Positions 43,226-52,081 are shown, counted from the stretch's first letter. The stretch is 64,000 nucleotides of DNA from Burkholderia pyrrocinia (GCF_018417535.1 NZ_CP070978.1:1426001-1490000), one strand, 5' to 3'. A program made the numbers and translations. Notes: a model not told the origin generated them from the letters alone.

Positions 43226-44449
43226 ATGACCGACATGGATTATCAGGTGATGGAACTGGCGAACGGCAAGCCGGTGAAGATGTGGACGCAAGGCGTCGCC
43301 GTCGAGGACGAAGCGCGCGCGCAACTGCGCAACACCGCGCAGATGCCGTTCATCTTCCGCCACGTCGCGGTGATGCCGGACGTGCACCTCGGCAAGGGCT
43401 CGACGATCGGCAGCGTGATTCCGACGAAGGGCGCGATCATTCCTGCCGCGGTCGGCGTCGATATCGGCTGCGGGATGATGGCCGCGCGCACGACGCTGAC
43501 GGCGTCCGACCTGCCGGACTCGCTCGCCGGGCTGCGCAGCGCGATCGAACGCGCGGTGCCGCACGGCCGCGCGCCGGGCCGCCGCGATCCGGGCGCGTGG
43601 GGCGATCGCACGCCGGCCGCCGTGACCGAATCGTGGAAAGCGCTGCTGCCGGGTTTCCAGCGCATCGTCGACAAGTATCCGAAGCTGGAAAAGACCAACC
43701 ACTACGCGCATCTCGGCACGCTCGGCACCGGCAACCACTTCATCGAAGTGTGCGTCGATGAAGCGGGCCACGTGTGGTTCATGCTGCACAGCGGCTCGCG
43801 CGGCGTCGGCAACGCGATCGGCAGCCTGTTCATCGAACTCGCGCAGGCCGACATGCGGCAACACATCGCGAACCTGCCGGATCGCAACCTCGCATATTTC
43901 ACCGAGGGCAGCCGGCATTTCGACGACTACGTCGAAGCGGTCGGCTGGGCGCAGGACTACGCGCGGCGCAACCGGCAGGCGATGATGGACGCGGTGATCG
44001 GCGCAGCGCGCGGCGTGATCGGCAAGCCGTTCGCGGTCGACGAACACGCGGTGAACTGCCACCACAACTACGTGCAGCGCGAACGCCATTTCGGTGAGGA
44101 CGTGCTCGTGACGCGCAAGGGCGCGGTGTCCGCGCAGAAGGGGCAGCTCGGGATCATTCCGGGTTCGATGGGTGCGAAGAGCTTCATCGTGCGCGGGCTC
44201 GGCAATCCGGAAAGCTTCTGCTCGTGCAGCCACGGCGCGGGCCGGACGATGAGCCGCACCGAAGCGAAGCGCCGCTTCACGGCCGACGACCAGGCGAAGG
44301 CGACGCAAGGCGTCGAATGCCGGAAGGACGCGGGTGTCGTCGACGAAATCCCGATGGCCTACAAGGACATCGACGCGGTGATGGCGGCCCAGCGCAGCCT
44401 CGTCGAAGTGGTGCATACGCTGCGCCAGGTGGTGTGCGTGAAAGGATAG
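43226..44449 (+). CDS. rtcB: RNA-splicing ligase RtcB
   Basis: A 407-residue GTP- and Mn-dependent ligase that joins RNA 2',3'-cyclic phosphate (or 3'-phosphate) ends to 5'-OH ends. Near-identity to E. coli RtcB is visible: FIFRHVAVMPDVHLGKGSTI, metal site VGVDIGCGM, LGTLGTGNHFIE, NCHHNYVQ, IIPGSMGAKSFIVRGLGN and SCSHGAGRTMSR with the GMP-accepting histidine; it ends QVVCVKG. I chose the ATG at 43226; 43214 and 43235 are also possible. It follows the slipin gene in the putative RtcR regulon. No rtcA cyclase gene is present in the window. Confidence 0.96.
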   Translation: MTDMDYQVMELANGKPVKMWTQGVAVEDEARAQLRNTAQMPFIFRHVAVMPDVHLGKGSTIGSVIPTKGAIIPAAVGVDIGCGMMAARTTLTASDLPDSLAGLRSAIERAVPHGRAPGRRDPGAWGDRTPAAVTESWKALLPGFQRIVDKYPKLEKTNHYAHLGTLGTGNHFIEVCVDEAGHVWFMLHSGSRGVGNAIGSLFIELAQADMRQHIANLPDRNLAYFTEGSRHFDDYVEAVGWAQDYARRNRQAMMDAVIGAARGVIGKPFAVDEHAVNCHHNYVQRERHFGEDVLVTRKGAVSAQKGQLGIIPGSMGAKSFIVRGLGNPESFCSCSHGAGRTMSRTEAKRRFTADDQAKATQGVECRKDAGVVDEIPMAYKDIDAVMAAQRSLVEVVHTLRQVVCVKG

Positions 44450-44464
44450 CGCGGTGCGCGGCCG

Positions 44465-44593
44465 ATGGCCGGCGGCCGCGCGCTCGTCGAGACGATGCTC
44501 GCCGATGCCGAACACGATCGCGAATACAAGCGGCCGTGGGGCGACGTGGCAATGCTCGATACGTTCTTGCGCGACGTGGTCGACAGTCGATGA
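44465..44593 (+). pseudogene. Short ORF after rtcB, probable remnant of a nucleotidyltransferase
   Basis: A 42-codon frame starting MAGGRALVETMLADAEHDRE and ending LDTFLRDVVDSR. It is in the same frame as rtcB and begins 15 bases after its stop. The composition and the final 'WGDVAMLDTFLRDVV' look like the C-terminus of the predicted nucleotidyltransferases (COG3541-like) often found in rtc operons. That assignment is from memory and weak. No start with a good ribosome site is seen, so I take it as the tail of a deleted gene. Confidence 0.4.
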
Positions 44594-44598
44594 AAGAC

Positions 44599-44632
44599 AA
44601 ACGGCGCGATGCCTGCGGGCATCGCGCCGTTT
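44599..44632 (+). terminator. Terminator of the rtc operon
   Basis: AAACGGCGCGATGCC-TGCG-GGCATCGCGCCGTTT is a perfect 15-bp stem-loop just after the remnant ORF, ending the operon. Confidence 0.8.
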
Positions 44633-44852
44633 CCACGTCTGCACGCGCCCGGCCGCTGCCGGTCAGCAACGTGCATGCCCGCGCATTACGCGTCGTCGCA
44701 TCGAACGCAGCCCGTTGCGGCGGTATACTTGATCCCGTTCGGCAAAGCGCCTCCGCGTCACGCGCCGCTGCACTCGACGTGCACCGCTTGCTGACGATGC
44801 GCTTGCAGTCCGACGTCTTCCGCCCGCCCATTCACAGCCGATACGAACCGTC

Positions 44853-46001
44853 ATGTCGCACCGCCTTTCGCTCGCCCTCGCCGCCCTTCTCGCCGCTTCC
44901 CCGCTCGCCGCGCAGGCTCGCCCGCTTTCGCGGCCGCCGGTCGAGCGCGACTTCAAGAGCTGGTCGGTCGTCTGCGACAACGGCAACCGCTGCATTGCCG
45001 AAAGCAACGCCGACGACATCGACGATGCACGCGCCGACCTCATCCTGCGCGTGACGCGCGATGCCGGCCCCGATGCGCAACCGTCGCTCGACATCTTCGC
45101 GTCGGCGCCACTGGATCTGCGCACGGCACGCGTCGACGGCCGCCCGTTCGACGCGATGCCGGCCCAATGGCATGCGTTCGGCGACAAGCCGGACAATAAC
45201 GACGCGCATCCGTTCCGGATCCGGACGAGCGATCCGGCAACGGTTGCCGCGTGGCTCGCCGCGTCGCGCAATGCGCAACTGCTGAGCTTCGGCGATCCGG
45301 CGTCGGCGCAAACATCTCGCACGCCGCTGTCGGGATTGAATGCCGCGCTGCTGCTGATCGACGACACGCAGGGCCGCGTCGGCACGGTCACGGCGCTGCT
45401 GCGCCCCGGCAACCGGCCCGCGTCGTCGGTGCCGCCCGCGCCGGCCCTGCCGCCCGCCGTCGTTCCGGCGCCGCCCGTCGCGAACCTGTCGGCCGCCGAA
45501 CAGCGCCCGCTCGTCGACGCGGTGCTCGCGAAATTCGGCGCCGACGTGAAGCAATGTGCCGCCGATGTCGAAGACGAAATGTCGGCCGGCGATCGCAGAA
45601 AGGCGTCGCATGCCGTGGCGATCTCGGCCGACGAGGCGCTCGTCGCGATACCATGCCAGACCAGCAGCATGTATAACCACACCGACCTGTGGTACCGCGT
45701 GCGACGTACGGCGCCGTATGCGCCGACGGCGATGAACTTCGGCGAGAACGCGAACGCGGGCCTCGATTCGGCGTCGTTCACGAACGAACTGACCGACGCC
45801 GGCTACGCTGCCGCCAGCGCGATGCTGTCGAGCAAGGTCCGCTTGCGCAGCGCCGGCGATTGCGGCTCGACCGCATCGTGGATCTTCGACGGCCGGCGCT
45901 TCCTGCTCTCCGACATCGCGACGCACGGCACGTGCAACGGCCTGTTCCAGGATCAATGGCCGCGCCTGTATCGCCGGGCCGACGCGTCGGGAAACCGCTG
46001 A
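44853..46001 (+). CDS. DUF1176-family exported protein
   Basis: A 382-residue periplasmic protein of unknown function. The signal peptide is MSHRLSLALAALLAASPLAAQA. DUF1176 marks are RDFKSWSVVCDNGNRCIAES near residue 33, the middle ALLLIDDTQGRVGTVTAL, and the C-terminal GLDSASFTNELTDAGY and WIFDGRRFLLSDIATHGTCN. Six cysteines suggest disulfides. A Pro/Ala linker (SSVPPAPALPPAVVPAPPVA) separates two halves. Transcribed alone. Confidence 0.85.
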   Translation: MSHRLSLALAALLAASPLAAQARPLSRPPVERDFKSWSVVCDNGNRCIAESNADDIDDARADLILRVTRDAGPDAQPSLDIFASAPLDLRTARVDGRPFDAMPAQWHAFGDKPDNNDAHPFRIRTSDPATVAAWLAASRNAQLLSFGDPASAQTSRTPLSGLNAALLLIDDTQGRVGTVTALLRPGNRPASSVPPAPALPPAVVPAPPVANLSAAEQRPLVDAVLAKFGADVKQCAADVEDEMSAGDRRKASHAVAISADEALVAIPCQTSSMYNHTDLWYRVRRTAPYAPTAMNFGENANAGLDSASFTNELTDAGYAAASAMLSSKVRLRSAGDCGSTASWIFDGRRFLLSDIATHGTCNGLFQDQWPRLYRRADASGNR

Positions 46002-46077
46002 CGCTCGTAGCGCGCCGATTGCGGATCCCGTCACGAACCAGCGTACGGCACGCCCGCACTCGCGTACCGCCGACACG

Positions 46078-46746
46078 TCACTCGCCGACGATCGAGATCG
46101 AGAATCCGTCCCAGCCCTTCAGCCCGACCGTCTGCACGGCCGTCGTCGCGAGCTTCGGCTCGGCCACCAGACGCGCGAACCCTTCCCGCACGCCGACCAC
46201 ATCGGGCTCGCGATTGTCCGGATCGGCCACGCGCCCGCCGCGCACGACGTTGTCGACGACGATCACCGTGCCGGGCCTCGACAGCTTCAGCGCCGCATCG
46301 AGATAGACCGGATTGTTGTCCTTGTCCGCATCGATGAAGATGAAATCGAACGGCGCGTCACCCGCATCGACGAGCCGCGCAAGGCTGTCCTTCGCGTTGC
46401 CGACGATCACCGACACGACCTCCGCGAACCCGGCGCGCGCGATGTTCTGCGTCGCGACCTTCGCATGCTCGGGGCTCAGTTCGAGCGTCACGAGCGTGCC
46501 GCCCGGCGGCAACGCGCGCGCAAGCCAGATCGTGCTGTAGCCGCCGAGCGTGCCGACTTCGAGGATGCGCCGCGCGCCGCGTATCGTCGCGAGCAGTTGC
46601 AGCAGCTTGCCCTGATTCGGCGCGACGTTGATCGCGGGCAGCCCGGCCGCGTCGCTGGCCGCCAGCGCTGCATCGAGCGCATCGTCGGACGGCACGAGCG
46701 TCGCGGAAAAATACGCATCCACCTGGTTCCACTGATCCTGATCCAT
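46078..46746 (-). CDS. O-methyltransferase (MdmC/caffeoyl-CoA type)
   Basis: A 222-residue class I methyltransferase. Motif I is ILEVGTLGGYSTIWLARALP (about residue 61). The metal-binding and catalytic segment is FIFIDADKDNNPVYLDAALK, and VIVVDNVVRGGRVAD supplies the next ligands; these are marks of the cation-dependent catechol-type O-methyltransferases. The acceptor is presumably a small catechol-like molecule. The ATG at 46746 has AGGGGTG upstream; a start ten codons earlier is less likely. It is divergent from metY. Confidence 0.87.
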   Translation of the reverse strand: MDQDQWNQVDAYFSATLVPSDDALDAALAASDAAGLPAINVAPNQGKLLQLLATIRGARRILEVGTLGGYSTIWLARALPPGGTLVTLELSPEHAKVATQNIARAGFAEVVSVIVGNAKDSLARLVDAGDAPFDFIFIDADKDNNPVYLDAALKLSRPGTVIVVDNVVRGGRVADPDNREPDVVGVREGFARLVAEPKLATTAVQTVGLKGWDGFSISIVGE

Positions 46747-46879
46747 TGCGCACCCCTGGTCTGCGGAAAAAGGCATTCTATGCGCGGCGTCCCCATAAGC
46801 AACAAACCAATCGTTCTAAGGACAGCAGCACACGTGCTCCTATAATCCGTCGACCATCACAACAACAGACGGAGCACCC

Positions 46880-48175
46880 ATGACCGATCAGGCCTCTTCG
46901 AACTGGCGCCTCGAAACCATCGCCGTGCACGGCGGTTATCGTCCCGACCCGACCACGCGCGCGGTCGCCGTACCGATCTACCAGACCGTTGCGTACGCAT
47001 TCGACGACACCCAGCACGGCGCCGACCTGTTCGACCTGAAGGTCCAGGGCAACATCTACACGCGGATCATGAACCCGACGACGGACGTGCTCGAGCAGCG
47101 GATCGCCGCGCTCGAGGGCGGCATCGGCGCGCTCGCCCTTGCGTCGGGGCAATCCGCGGTCACGTACGCGATCCAGACGATCGCCGAGGCCGGCGACAAC
47201 ATCGTGTCCGCGAGTTCGCTGTACGGCGGCACCTACAACCTGTTCGCGCATACGCTGCCGCAATACGGGATCACGACGCGCTTCGCCGATCCGCGCGACC
47301 CCGCATCGTTCGCGCCGCTGATCGACGCGCGCACGAAGGCGATCTTCGCGGAATCGGTCGGCAACCCGCTCGGCAACATCACCGATATCGCCGCGCTCGC
47401 GGAAGTCGCGCATCGCCACGGCATCCCGCTGATCGTCGACAACACGGTGCCGTCGCCGTACCTGCTGCGCCCGTTCGAGCACGGCGCGGACATCGTCGTG
47501 CACTCGCTGACGAAGTATCTCGGCGGGCACGGCACGAGCCTCGGCGGCGCGATCGTCGATTCGGGCAAGTTCCCGTGGGCCGAGCACGCGGACCGCTTCA
47601 AGAGGCTGAACGAGCCGGACGTCAGCTATCACGGCGTCGTCTATACGGAAGCGTTCGGGCCGGCCGCCTATATCGGCCGCGCGCGCGTGGTGCCGCTGCG
47701 CAACATGGGCGCGGCGATCTCGCCGTTCAACGCATTCCAGATCCTGCAGGGCATCGAAACGCTCGCGCTGCGCGTCGAACGGATCAGCGACAACGCACTG
47801 AAGGTCGCGCAGCATCTCGCACGCCACGAGCGCGTCGAATGGGTGAACTACGCGGGCCTGCCCGATCACCCGGACCATCCGCTCGTCGCACGCTACCTGT
47901 CGGGCCGCGCGCCGGGCATCCTGACGTTCGGCGTAAAGGGCGGCCGCGACGGCGGCGCGAAGTTCCAGGACGCGCTGAAGCTGTTCACGCGGCTCGTGAA
48001 CATCGGCGATACGAAGTCGCTCGCGACGCACCCGGCATCGACGACGCACCGGCAGTTGTCGCCGGCCGAACTCGCGAAGGCCGGCGTGAAGGAGGAAACG
48101 GTGCGGCTGTCGATCGGCATCGAGCATATCGACGACCTGCTCGCCGATCTCGACCAGGCGCTCGCGCAGCTTTGA
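46880..48175 (+). CDS. metY: O-acetylhomoserine sulfhydrylase
   Basis: A 431-residue PLP enzyme that makes homocysteine from O-acetylhomoserine and sulfide. It starts with LETIAVHGGYRPDPTTRAVA; the PLP lysine is in VHSLTKYLGGHGTSLGG (about residue 211); the SATHPASTTH-like block is SLATHPASTTHRQL; it ends with LSIGIEHIDDLLADLDQAL. Length and motifs separate it from MetB/MetZ. A TATAAT at 46841-46846 lies 33 bases before the ATG, too close for a SAM riboswitch in the leader. Confidence 0.94.
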   Translation: MTDQASSNWRLETIAVHGGYRPDPTTRAVAVPIYQTVAYAFDDTQHGADLFDLKVQGNIYTRIMNPTTDVLEQRIAALEGGIGALALASGQSAVTYAIQTIAEAGDNIVSASSLYGGTYNLFAHTLPQYGITTRFADPRDPASFAPLIDARTKAIFAESVGNPLGNITDIAALAEVAHRHGIPLIVDNTVPSPYLLRPFEHGADIVVHSLTKYLGGHGTSLGGAIVDSGKFPWAEHADRFKRLNEPDVSYHGVVYTEAFGPAAYIGRARVVPLRNMGAAISPFNAFQILQGIETLALRVERISDNALKVAQHLARHERVEWVNYAGLPDHPDHPLVARYLSGRAPGILTFGVKGGRDGGAKFQDALKLFTRLVNIGDTKSLATHPASTTHRQLSPAELAKAGVKEETVRLSIGIEHIDDLLADLDQALAQL

Positions 48176-48252
48176 CCGCAACGGGTGCGCCGGCTTGCCG
48201 GTGCGCGTTGCATCAAATGCGTTGACCTTGGAGCGGCTTCAAGGTGTTCAAT

Positions 48253-48270
48253 CCCCGGTTGATGCCGGGG
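48253..48270 (+). terminator. Hairpin after metY
   Basis: CCCCGG-TTGATG-CCGGGG forms a 6-bp stem 78 bases past the metY stop. A neighbouring CCTTG/CAAGG repeat adds to it. The T-tract is weak. Confidence 0.45.
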
Positions 48271-48357
48271 CAACGCCCGGCGCGTACGAACCGTGCAATG
48301 CAGCCGGGCTGCGAGATCCCGAGCCCGCTGCGGCACGCCAACCGCGCGAGAGACCTC

Positions 48358-49083
48358 ATGACACCGACCGCGAAGCTTGCGCTGCTCACGTTACCGCCCG
48401 TGCTGGCGGCCTGTTTCGGCGCGCTCGCGGCCGCGTGGCGCGCGCCCGGCCCGAAAACGTCGAGCGTCATCCAGCATTTCACCGGCGGCATCGTGTTCGC
48501 CGCCGCCGCGCTCGAACTGCTGCCGCAGGACCGCGCGCACGCGCTGTTTCCGGTCGTCGTCGGCTTCGTGCTCGGCATCGTGCTGATGCTCGCGATCCGC
48601 GCGCTGTCGGGCGCGATCGAGACGCGCTACGAGGAAGCGCGGTTACCTGTCAGCCTGATCGTAATCACCGCGATCGACCTCGTGGTCGATGGCCTCGTAC
48701 TTGGCATCGCGTTCTCCGCGAGCGACGAAAGCGGCATCATCCTGACCGTCGCGCTGACGCTCGAGGTGCTGTTCCTCGCGCTATCGGTCAGCGCGGCGCT
48801 CGCGGCGGCCGGCATCGGCCGCATGCTGTCGATCGTCGTGCCGGTCGGCCTCGCGGCGCTGCTGAGCATCGCGGCCGTGGCCGGCAATGCGGCATTCGCA
48901 GGGCTGCCGGCGAATATCTACGCGGCGCTGCTGGGGCTCGGCACCGTCGCGCTGCTGTACCTCGTCACCGAGGAATTGCTGGTCGAAGCGCACGAGGTGC
49001 CCGAAACGCCGTTCGCGACCGCCGCGTTCTTCATCGGCTTCATCGTGTTCTTCCTGATCGAAGGGTCGGTGAAGGCCGGCTAA
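48358..49083 (+). CDS. ZIP-family metal transporter
   Basis: A 241-residue membrane protein with about eight helices. The metal path is marked by SVIQHFTGGIVFAAAALELL in TM2, AIDLVVDGLVLGIAFSASDE in TM4 and LYLVTEELLVEAHEVPETPF in TM7, where His, Asp and Glu replace the usual HN...E set. ZIP proteins bring zinc, iron or manganese into the cytosol. The ATG at 48358 comes after GAGAGACC. It lies upstream of a putative metal-resistance regulon but in its own unit. Confidence 0.83.
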   Translation: MTPTAKLALLTLPPVLAACFGALAAAWRAPGPKTSSVIQHFTGGIVFAAAALELLPQDRAHALFPVVVGFVLGIVLMLAIRALSGAIETRYEEARLPVSLIVITAIDLVVDGLVLGIAFSASDESGIILTVALTLEVLFLALSVSAALAAAGIGRMLSIVVPVGLAALLSIAAVAGNAAFAGLPANIYAALLGLGTVALLYLVTEELLVEAHEVPETPFATAAFFIGFIVFFLIEGSVKAG

Positions 49084-49105
49084 GCCGCGCGCGACCGCGC
49101 ACCGG

Positions 49106-49609
49106 CTACCACGTCGTCGCGCCCGACGGATACGTGTCGACGATGCGCGTGCCGTTGACGGGCGTCACGCCTTCGTTGCGCAGCGCGGTCCACAGGTCGA
49201 TCGCATGCTCGCGCGACTTGCGGCTGCCGTCGTCGGTCAGCACGTTCAGCGCGATCACTTCGTCGCGTGTCGTCAGTTGCAGTTGCTCCTTCAACTTGCG
49301 CGACTGATGCGACGCGGTACGAACGTCGCCCAGCACGATCCGTTTCTCCGCGACATTCGGCTCGCCTCCGGCATCGGCCGGCACGAACGTCAGCCGACCG
49401 TTGTCCACCTCGCATTGTCCGCGCGTGAATGGCGCGCTCCACTCGCCTGACGGCACAGCCGCGAACTCGCAGCGCATCCGCTCGTTCGCGCGGCGGCCGA
49501 CGTCGTGCGCCGACGCATGCGACAACGCTCGTTCCGGCCAGCCGGCCGCCGTCGCGGCCGTCGACATCAAACAGACAACCAGCACGATTCCTGTTGCGAT
49601 GGTGCGCAT
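49106..49609 (-). CDS. Hypothetical exported protein
   Basis: A 167-residue protein with signal peptide MRTIATGIVLVVCLMSTAATA. The mature part has two cysteines (RMRCEFAAVPSGEWS, RGQCEVDNGRLTFVP) likely to form a disulfide, and a C-terminal LWTALRNEGVTPVNGTRIVD. I do not recognise a family. It is 66 bases downstream of a DUF4148 gene on the same strand, so the two may be co-transcribed and metal-responsive. Confidence 0.7.
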   Translation of the reverse strand: MRTIATGIVLVVCLMSTAATAAGWPERALSHASAHDVGRRANERMRCEFAAVPSGEWSAPFTRGQCEVDNGRLTFVPADAGGEPNVAEKRIVLGDVRTASHQSRKLKEQLQLTTRDEVIALNVLTDDGSRKSREHAIDLWTALRNEGVTPVNGTRIVDTYPSGATTW

Positions 49610-49675
49610 GGCACGCTCCTTTTCAGATGGGGAACCGGCCGAACCGCGCCATCGCGGCCGGCCGTGATTGACCGA

Positions 49676-49951
49676 TCAACGCACCGCGAAGCGATTGTCG
49701 TGCGCGTCGACCATCGGCGCCTTCTCGCCACGGTGAACCATCGAGCGATGGATTTCCTGATTGCGCGCGACGGCGGCCGGGCTCGCCGGATAGTCATGAT
49801 TCGGGCTCGGAATCACGCCGTCGTGCCACGCGCGCACCAGTTCCTGACGTACTTCCTGCCGGGCCTTCGCCTGTGCGGCTACGGTCTGCGAAAAGGCCGA
49901 AATCGACAGCGCGGCAACGGTCATGGCGATCATCGGTCGCGGAATGTTCAT
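49676..49951 (-). CDS. DUF4148 exported protein (copy 1)
   Basis: A 91-residue secreted protein. The signal peptide MNIPRPMIAMTVAALSISAF-SQTVAA is followed by KARQEVRQELVRAWHDGVIP, then HDYPASPAAVARNQEIHRSM, the DUF4148 pattern. It contains several histidines (HRSMVHRGEKAPMVDAHDN). Small DUF4148 proteins occur in metal-resistance loci of related Burkholderiales. A TGAC-N6-GTCA box lies 79 bases upstream of its start. A second DUF4148 gene with the same arrangement begins at 52168. Confidence 0.83.
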   Translation of the reverse strand: MNIPRPMIAMTVAALSISAFSQTVAAQAKARQEVRQELVRAWHDGVIPSPNHDYPASPAAVARNQEIHRSMVHRGEKAPMVDAHDNRFAVR

Positions 49952-50029
49952 GTTGTTCGCTCCTTGCCGGGAATCCGTGACAGGAGCCTTCACTTTGATC
50001 CTGCGGCGGTGCGGAATCGTGATCGCAGC

Positions 50030-50045
50030 GTGACGGTTTCGTCAC
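50030..50045. promoter_or_regulatory. Metal-regulator box A1 (TGAC-N6-GTCA)
   Basis: GTGACG-GTTT-CGTCAC, a perfect inverted repeat in the divergent gap between DUF4148 copy 1 and the porin. It has the geometry of the CusR/CopR box (TGAC-N6-GTCA). The gap is 315 bases and holds no gene. Confidence 0.6.
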
Positions 50046-50115
50046 GGTTTGCACATGCACTGCGTCGCAGTACGAATGAAATGCTTCGTGGAATTCAGCG
50101 CTCATGACGCCGCGA

Positions 50116-50129
50116 TGACATTTTTCTCA
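50116..50129. promoter_or_regulatory. Metal-regulator box A2 (T-rich)
   Basis: TGAC-ATTTTT-CTCA, followed by T, lies 137 bases before the porin start. It is a near-copy of the box at 52068 and may form a regulatory pair with box A1. Confidence 0.45.
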
Positions 50130-50266
50130 TTTGTCCCTCACCTTCACGATCCGAACGCTTTCCAGAATCGCCAGCGCGATCGCGACATTTCCGCGCCCCG
50201 GCCACAGGCACGGTGCAGGAATCGACCGATGCACGGAACGATCATCTTGAACCTCAGGGACACACC

Positions 50267-51427
50267 ATGAAAACTCCAGTTCGGCTCGTCATGATGTCGG
50301 GTGCGCTGCTCACGACCGCCCACGCGACGTACGCGTCGGAAGTCACGCTGTACGGCCTGTTCGATACGTCGCTGACGTATGTGTGGAACGCCAGCGCGGA
50401 CGGCAGGAATCTCGTCGGCCTCGGCAACGGCAATCTGCTCGGCAACCGCTTCGGGCTGAAAGGCGCGGAGGATCTGGGCGGCGGGCTGAAAGCGATCTTC
50501 ACGCTCGAAAACGGCTTCAATCCGAACACCGGTGCGCTCGGGCAAGGCAACCGGATGTTCGGCCGGCAGGCGTTCGTCGGTCTCGAAAGCGCGCGCTGGG
50601 GCACGCTGACGCTCGGCCGCCAGTACGACGCGCTCGCCGATGTCGCGTGGCCGGTGACGGGCGACTTCTACTTCGGCAGCGTCTATGCGACACCCGGCGA
50701 CGTCGACAACTACGACACGTCGTCGCGAACCGACAACGCTGTGAAGTACTCGTCGCCCTTGATCGCCGGATTCCAGTTCGTCGGCATGGTTGCGCTCGGC
50801 GGCGTGGCCGGCAAGAGCGGCGCCGGGCAAACCTGGTCGGCCGGCCTGTCGTACAGCAACGGTCCGGTCGACGTGGCGGGCGGCTACTACTACACGGCCA
50901 ATCGTTCGTCGCTCGCCAACGGCATCCGGACCGGCTGGAACGGCACCTCCGACGGGACGTTCGACGGGTCGCTGGTCAACGGCGGCTACATCTCGGTGAA
51001 ATCGATCGGCATTGCGCGCGGCGCGTTGCGCTACAACTTCGCACCGTTCGCGGTCGGCATCGACTACAGCAACGCGCTGTACAAGGCCGATGCGATGTCG
51101 GCGTTTCGCAGCACGCAGAAGTACGACACCGCGCGCGGCTTCTTCAACTACCAGGCGACGCCCAGCCTGCTCGTCGGTGTCGGCTACAGCTATACGCGCG
51201 CCCGCGGCGATACGAGCGCGACCTACCACCAGGTGTCCGCCGGCGCCGACTATGTTCTGTCGAAGCGCACCGATCTCTACGCGGTCGGTGCGTGGCAACG
51301 CGCGAACGGCGAACAGCGCACGCTCGACGGCGGCACGCAAACGGCGCAGGCGTCGATCGGCTCCTATGGCTACGGCGGCACGCGCACGCAAGGCATCGTC
51401 AATCTCGGCTTGCGCCACCGGTTCTGA
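50267..51427 (+). CDS. Outer-membrane general porin
   Basis: A 386-residue trimeric porin. Signal peptide MKTPVRLVMMSGALLTTAHA; first strand EVTLYGLFDTSLTYVWNASA; KGAEDLGGGLKAIFTLENGF; GRQAFVGLESARWGTLTLGR; and a C-terminal strand IVNLGLRHRF. It belongs to the same family as the porin at 9089. The ATG at 50267 gives the signal peptide; the frame upstream does not. It is divergent from a DUF4148 gene, sharing a gap with two metal-type boxes, and is ended by a strong terminator. Confidence 0.93.
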   Translation: MKTPVRLVMMSGALLTTAHATYASEVTLYGLFDTSLTYVWNASADGRNLVGLGNGNLLGNRFGLKGAEDLGGGLKAIFTLENGFNPNTGALGQGNRMFGRQAFVGLESARWGTLTLGRQYDALADVAWPVTGDFYFGSVYATPGDVDNYDTSSRTDNAVKYSSPLIAGFQFVGMVALGGVAGKSGAGQTWSAGLSYSNGPVDVAGGYYYTANRSSLANGIRTGWNGTSDGTFDGSLVNGGYISVKSIGIARGALRYNFAPFAVGIDYSNALYKADAMSAFRSTQKYDTARGFFNYQATPSLLVGVGYSYTRARGDTSATYHQVSAGADYVLSKRTDLYAVGAWQRANGEQRTLDGGTQTAQASIGSYGYGGTRTQGIVNLGLRHRF

Positions 51428-51613
51428 TCGCGACGACGGCCCGCTCGCGCCTGCGTGACAAAAATTTCATGTTCCGATCAGGTTCACGATGCGTCGTGTC
51501 GGTACGATCGGAACGGTAGCGGGCCATGCCCGCTCCCATCCACGCAGCGGGTCGCTGTCGCACGACACGATCACGCGTTAGGCCCGGACTCGTCGAGTAC
51601 CGGGCCTTTTTTT
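51428..51613 (+). terminator. Porin 3' region ending in an intrinsic terminator
   Basis: AGGCCCGG (51580-51587) pairs with CCGGGCCT (51600-51607) and is followed by a run of T to 51613, a classic terminator 150 bases past the porin stop. Upstream, GCGGGC-CAT-GCCCGC at about 51520-51534 is another perfect hairpin. The long spacing leaves room for a small RNA using this terminator. Confidence 0.75.
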
Positions 51614-51630
51614 GGTCGCGAACCGGACGA

Positions 51631-51870
51631 TCAGGGCGCCGGATTGCGTTGCGGAAACAGGCACGGATGCGTCTTCACATGCAGGTTCGGATTGCCGCAG
51701 CGATGCCCGGCATAGTCGATCTGCTCGCCGGGCATGAGGTCCGCCGGCACCGGCTTGCGCGCGGCGGCCGACGCGGTCGTGCCAGTGTCGGAACGTGGCG
51801 ATGCGCAGCCCGCAAACAACGGAACGATCAGGACTGCGATAAACGACAGGCGAATGGCGGGACGATGCAC
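51631..51870 (-). CDS. Small lipoprotein
   Basis: A 79-residue lipoprotein starting at a GTG (VHRPAIRLSFIAVLIVPLFAGC). The lipobox FAGC puts the lipidated cysteine at residue 22. The mature part is polar, with RCGNPNLHVKTHPCLFP at the end: two cysteines and two histidines that could bind a metal. I do not recognise the family. No ATG gives a signal peptide, which decides the GTG. It is divergent from DUF4148 copy 2 and shares a gap with two metal-type boxes. Confidence 0.65.
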   Translation of the reverse strand: MHRPAIRLSFIAVLIVPLFAGCASPRSDTGTTASAAARKPVPADLMPGEQIDYAGHRCGNPNLHVKTHPCLFPQRNPAP

Positions 51871-52009
51871 GTTTCGGTCCGGAATGAAAGTCTGAACAGG
51901 ATCGCCCGCTTTCGATGCTGCTGTCGCGAACGGCGCGAATGCCGTCGGCCGCGCGGGCCATTGGCAGACTTCATGTTCCGCTTCCCGCTCATCGCGCCCA
52001 TGACGCGAA

Positions 52010-52027
52010 CATGACGATTGCGTCATG
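52010..52027. promoter_or_regulatory. Metal-regulator box B1 (TGAC-N6-GTCA)
   Basis: CATGACG-ATTG-CGTCATG, a perfect 7-4-7 palindrome midway between the lipoprotein start (140 bases) and the DUF4148 copy 2 start (141 bases). Same geometry as box A1. Confidence 0.65.
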
Positions 52028-52067
52028 TCCATCGAGCGTGCAAGGCGCACCGCCACCTCTCGCAATC

Positions 52068-52081
52068 TGACGTTTTTTTCA
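52068..52081. promoter_or_regulatory. Metal-regulator box B2 (T-rich)
   Basis: TGAC-GTTTTT-TTCA, followed by T, 86 bases before the DUF4148 copy 2 start. It matches box A2 (TGAC-ATTTTT-CTCA) in 11 of 14 bases. Confidence 0.5.

Noticed and set aside
46847..46879. SAM riboswitch before metY
   Set aside because: The stretch from a plausible -10 box to the start codon is only about 30 bases, too short for any known SAM aptamer.
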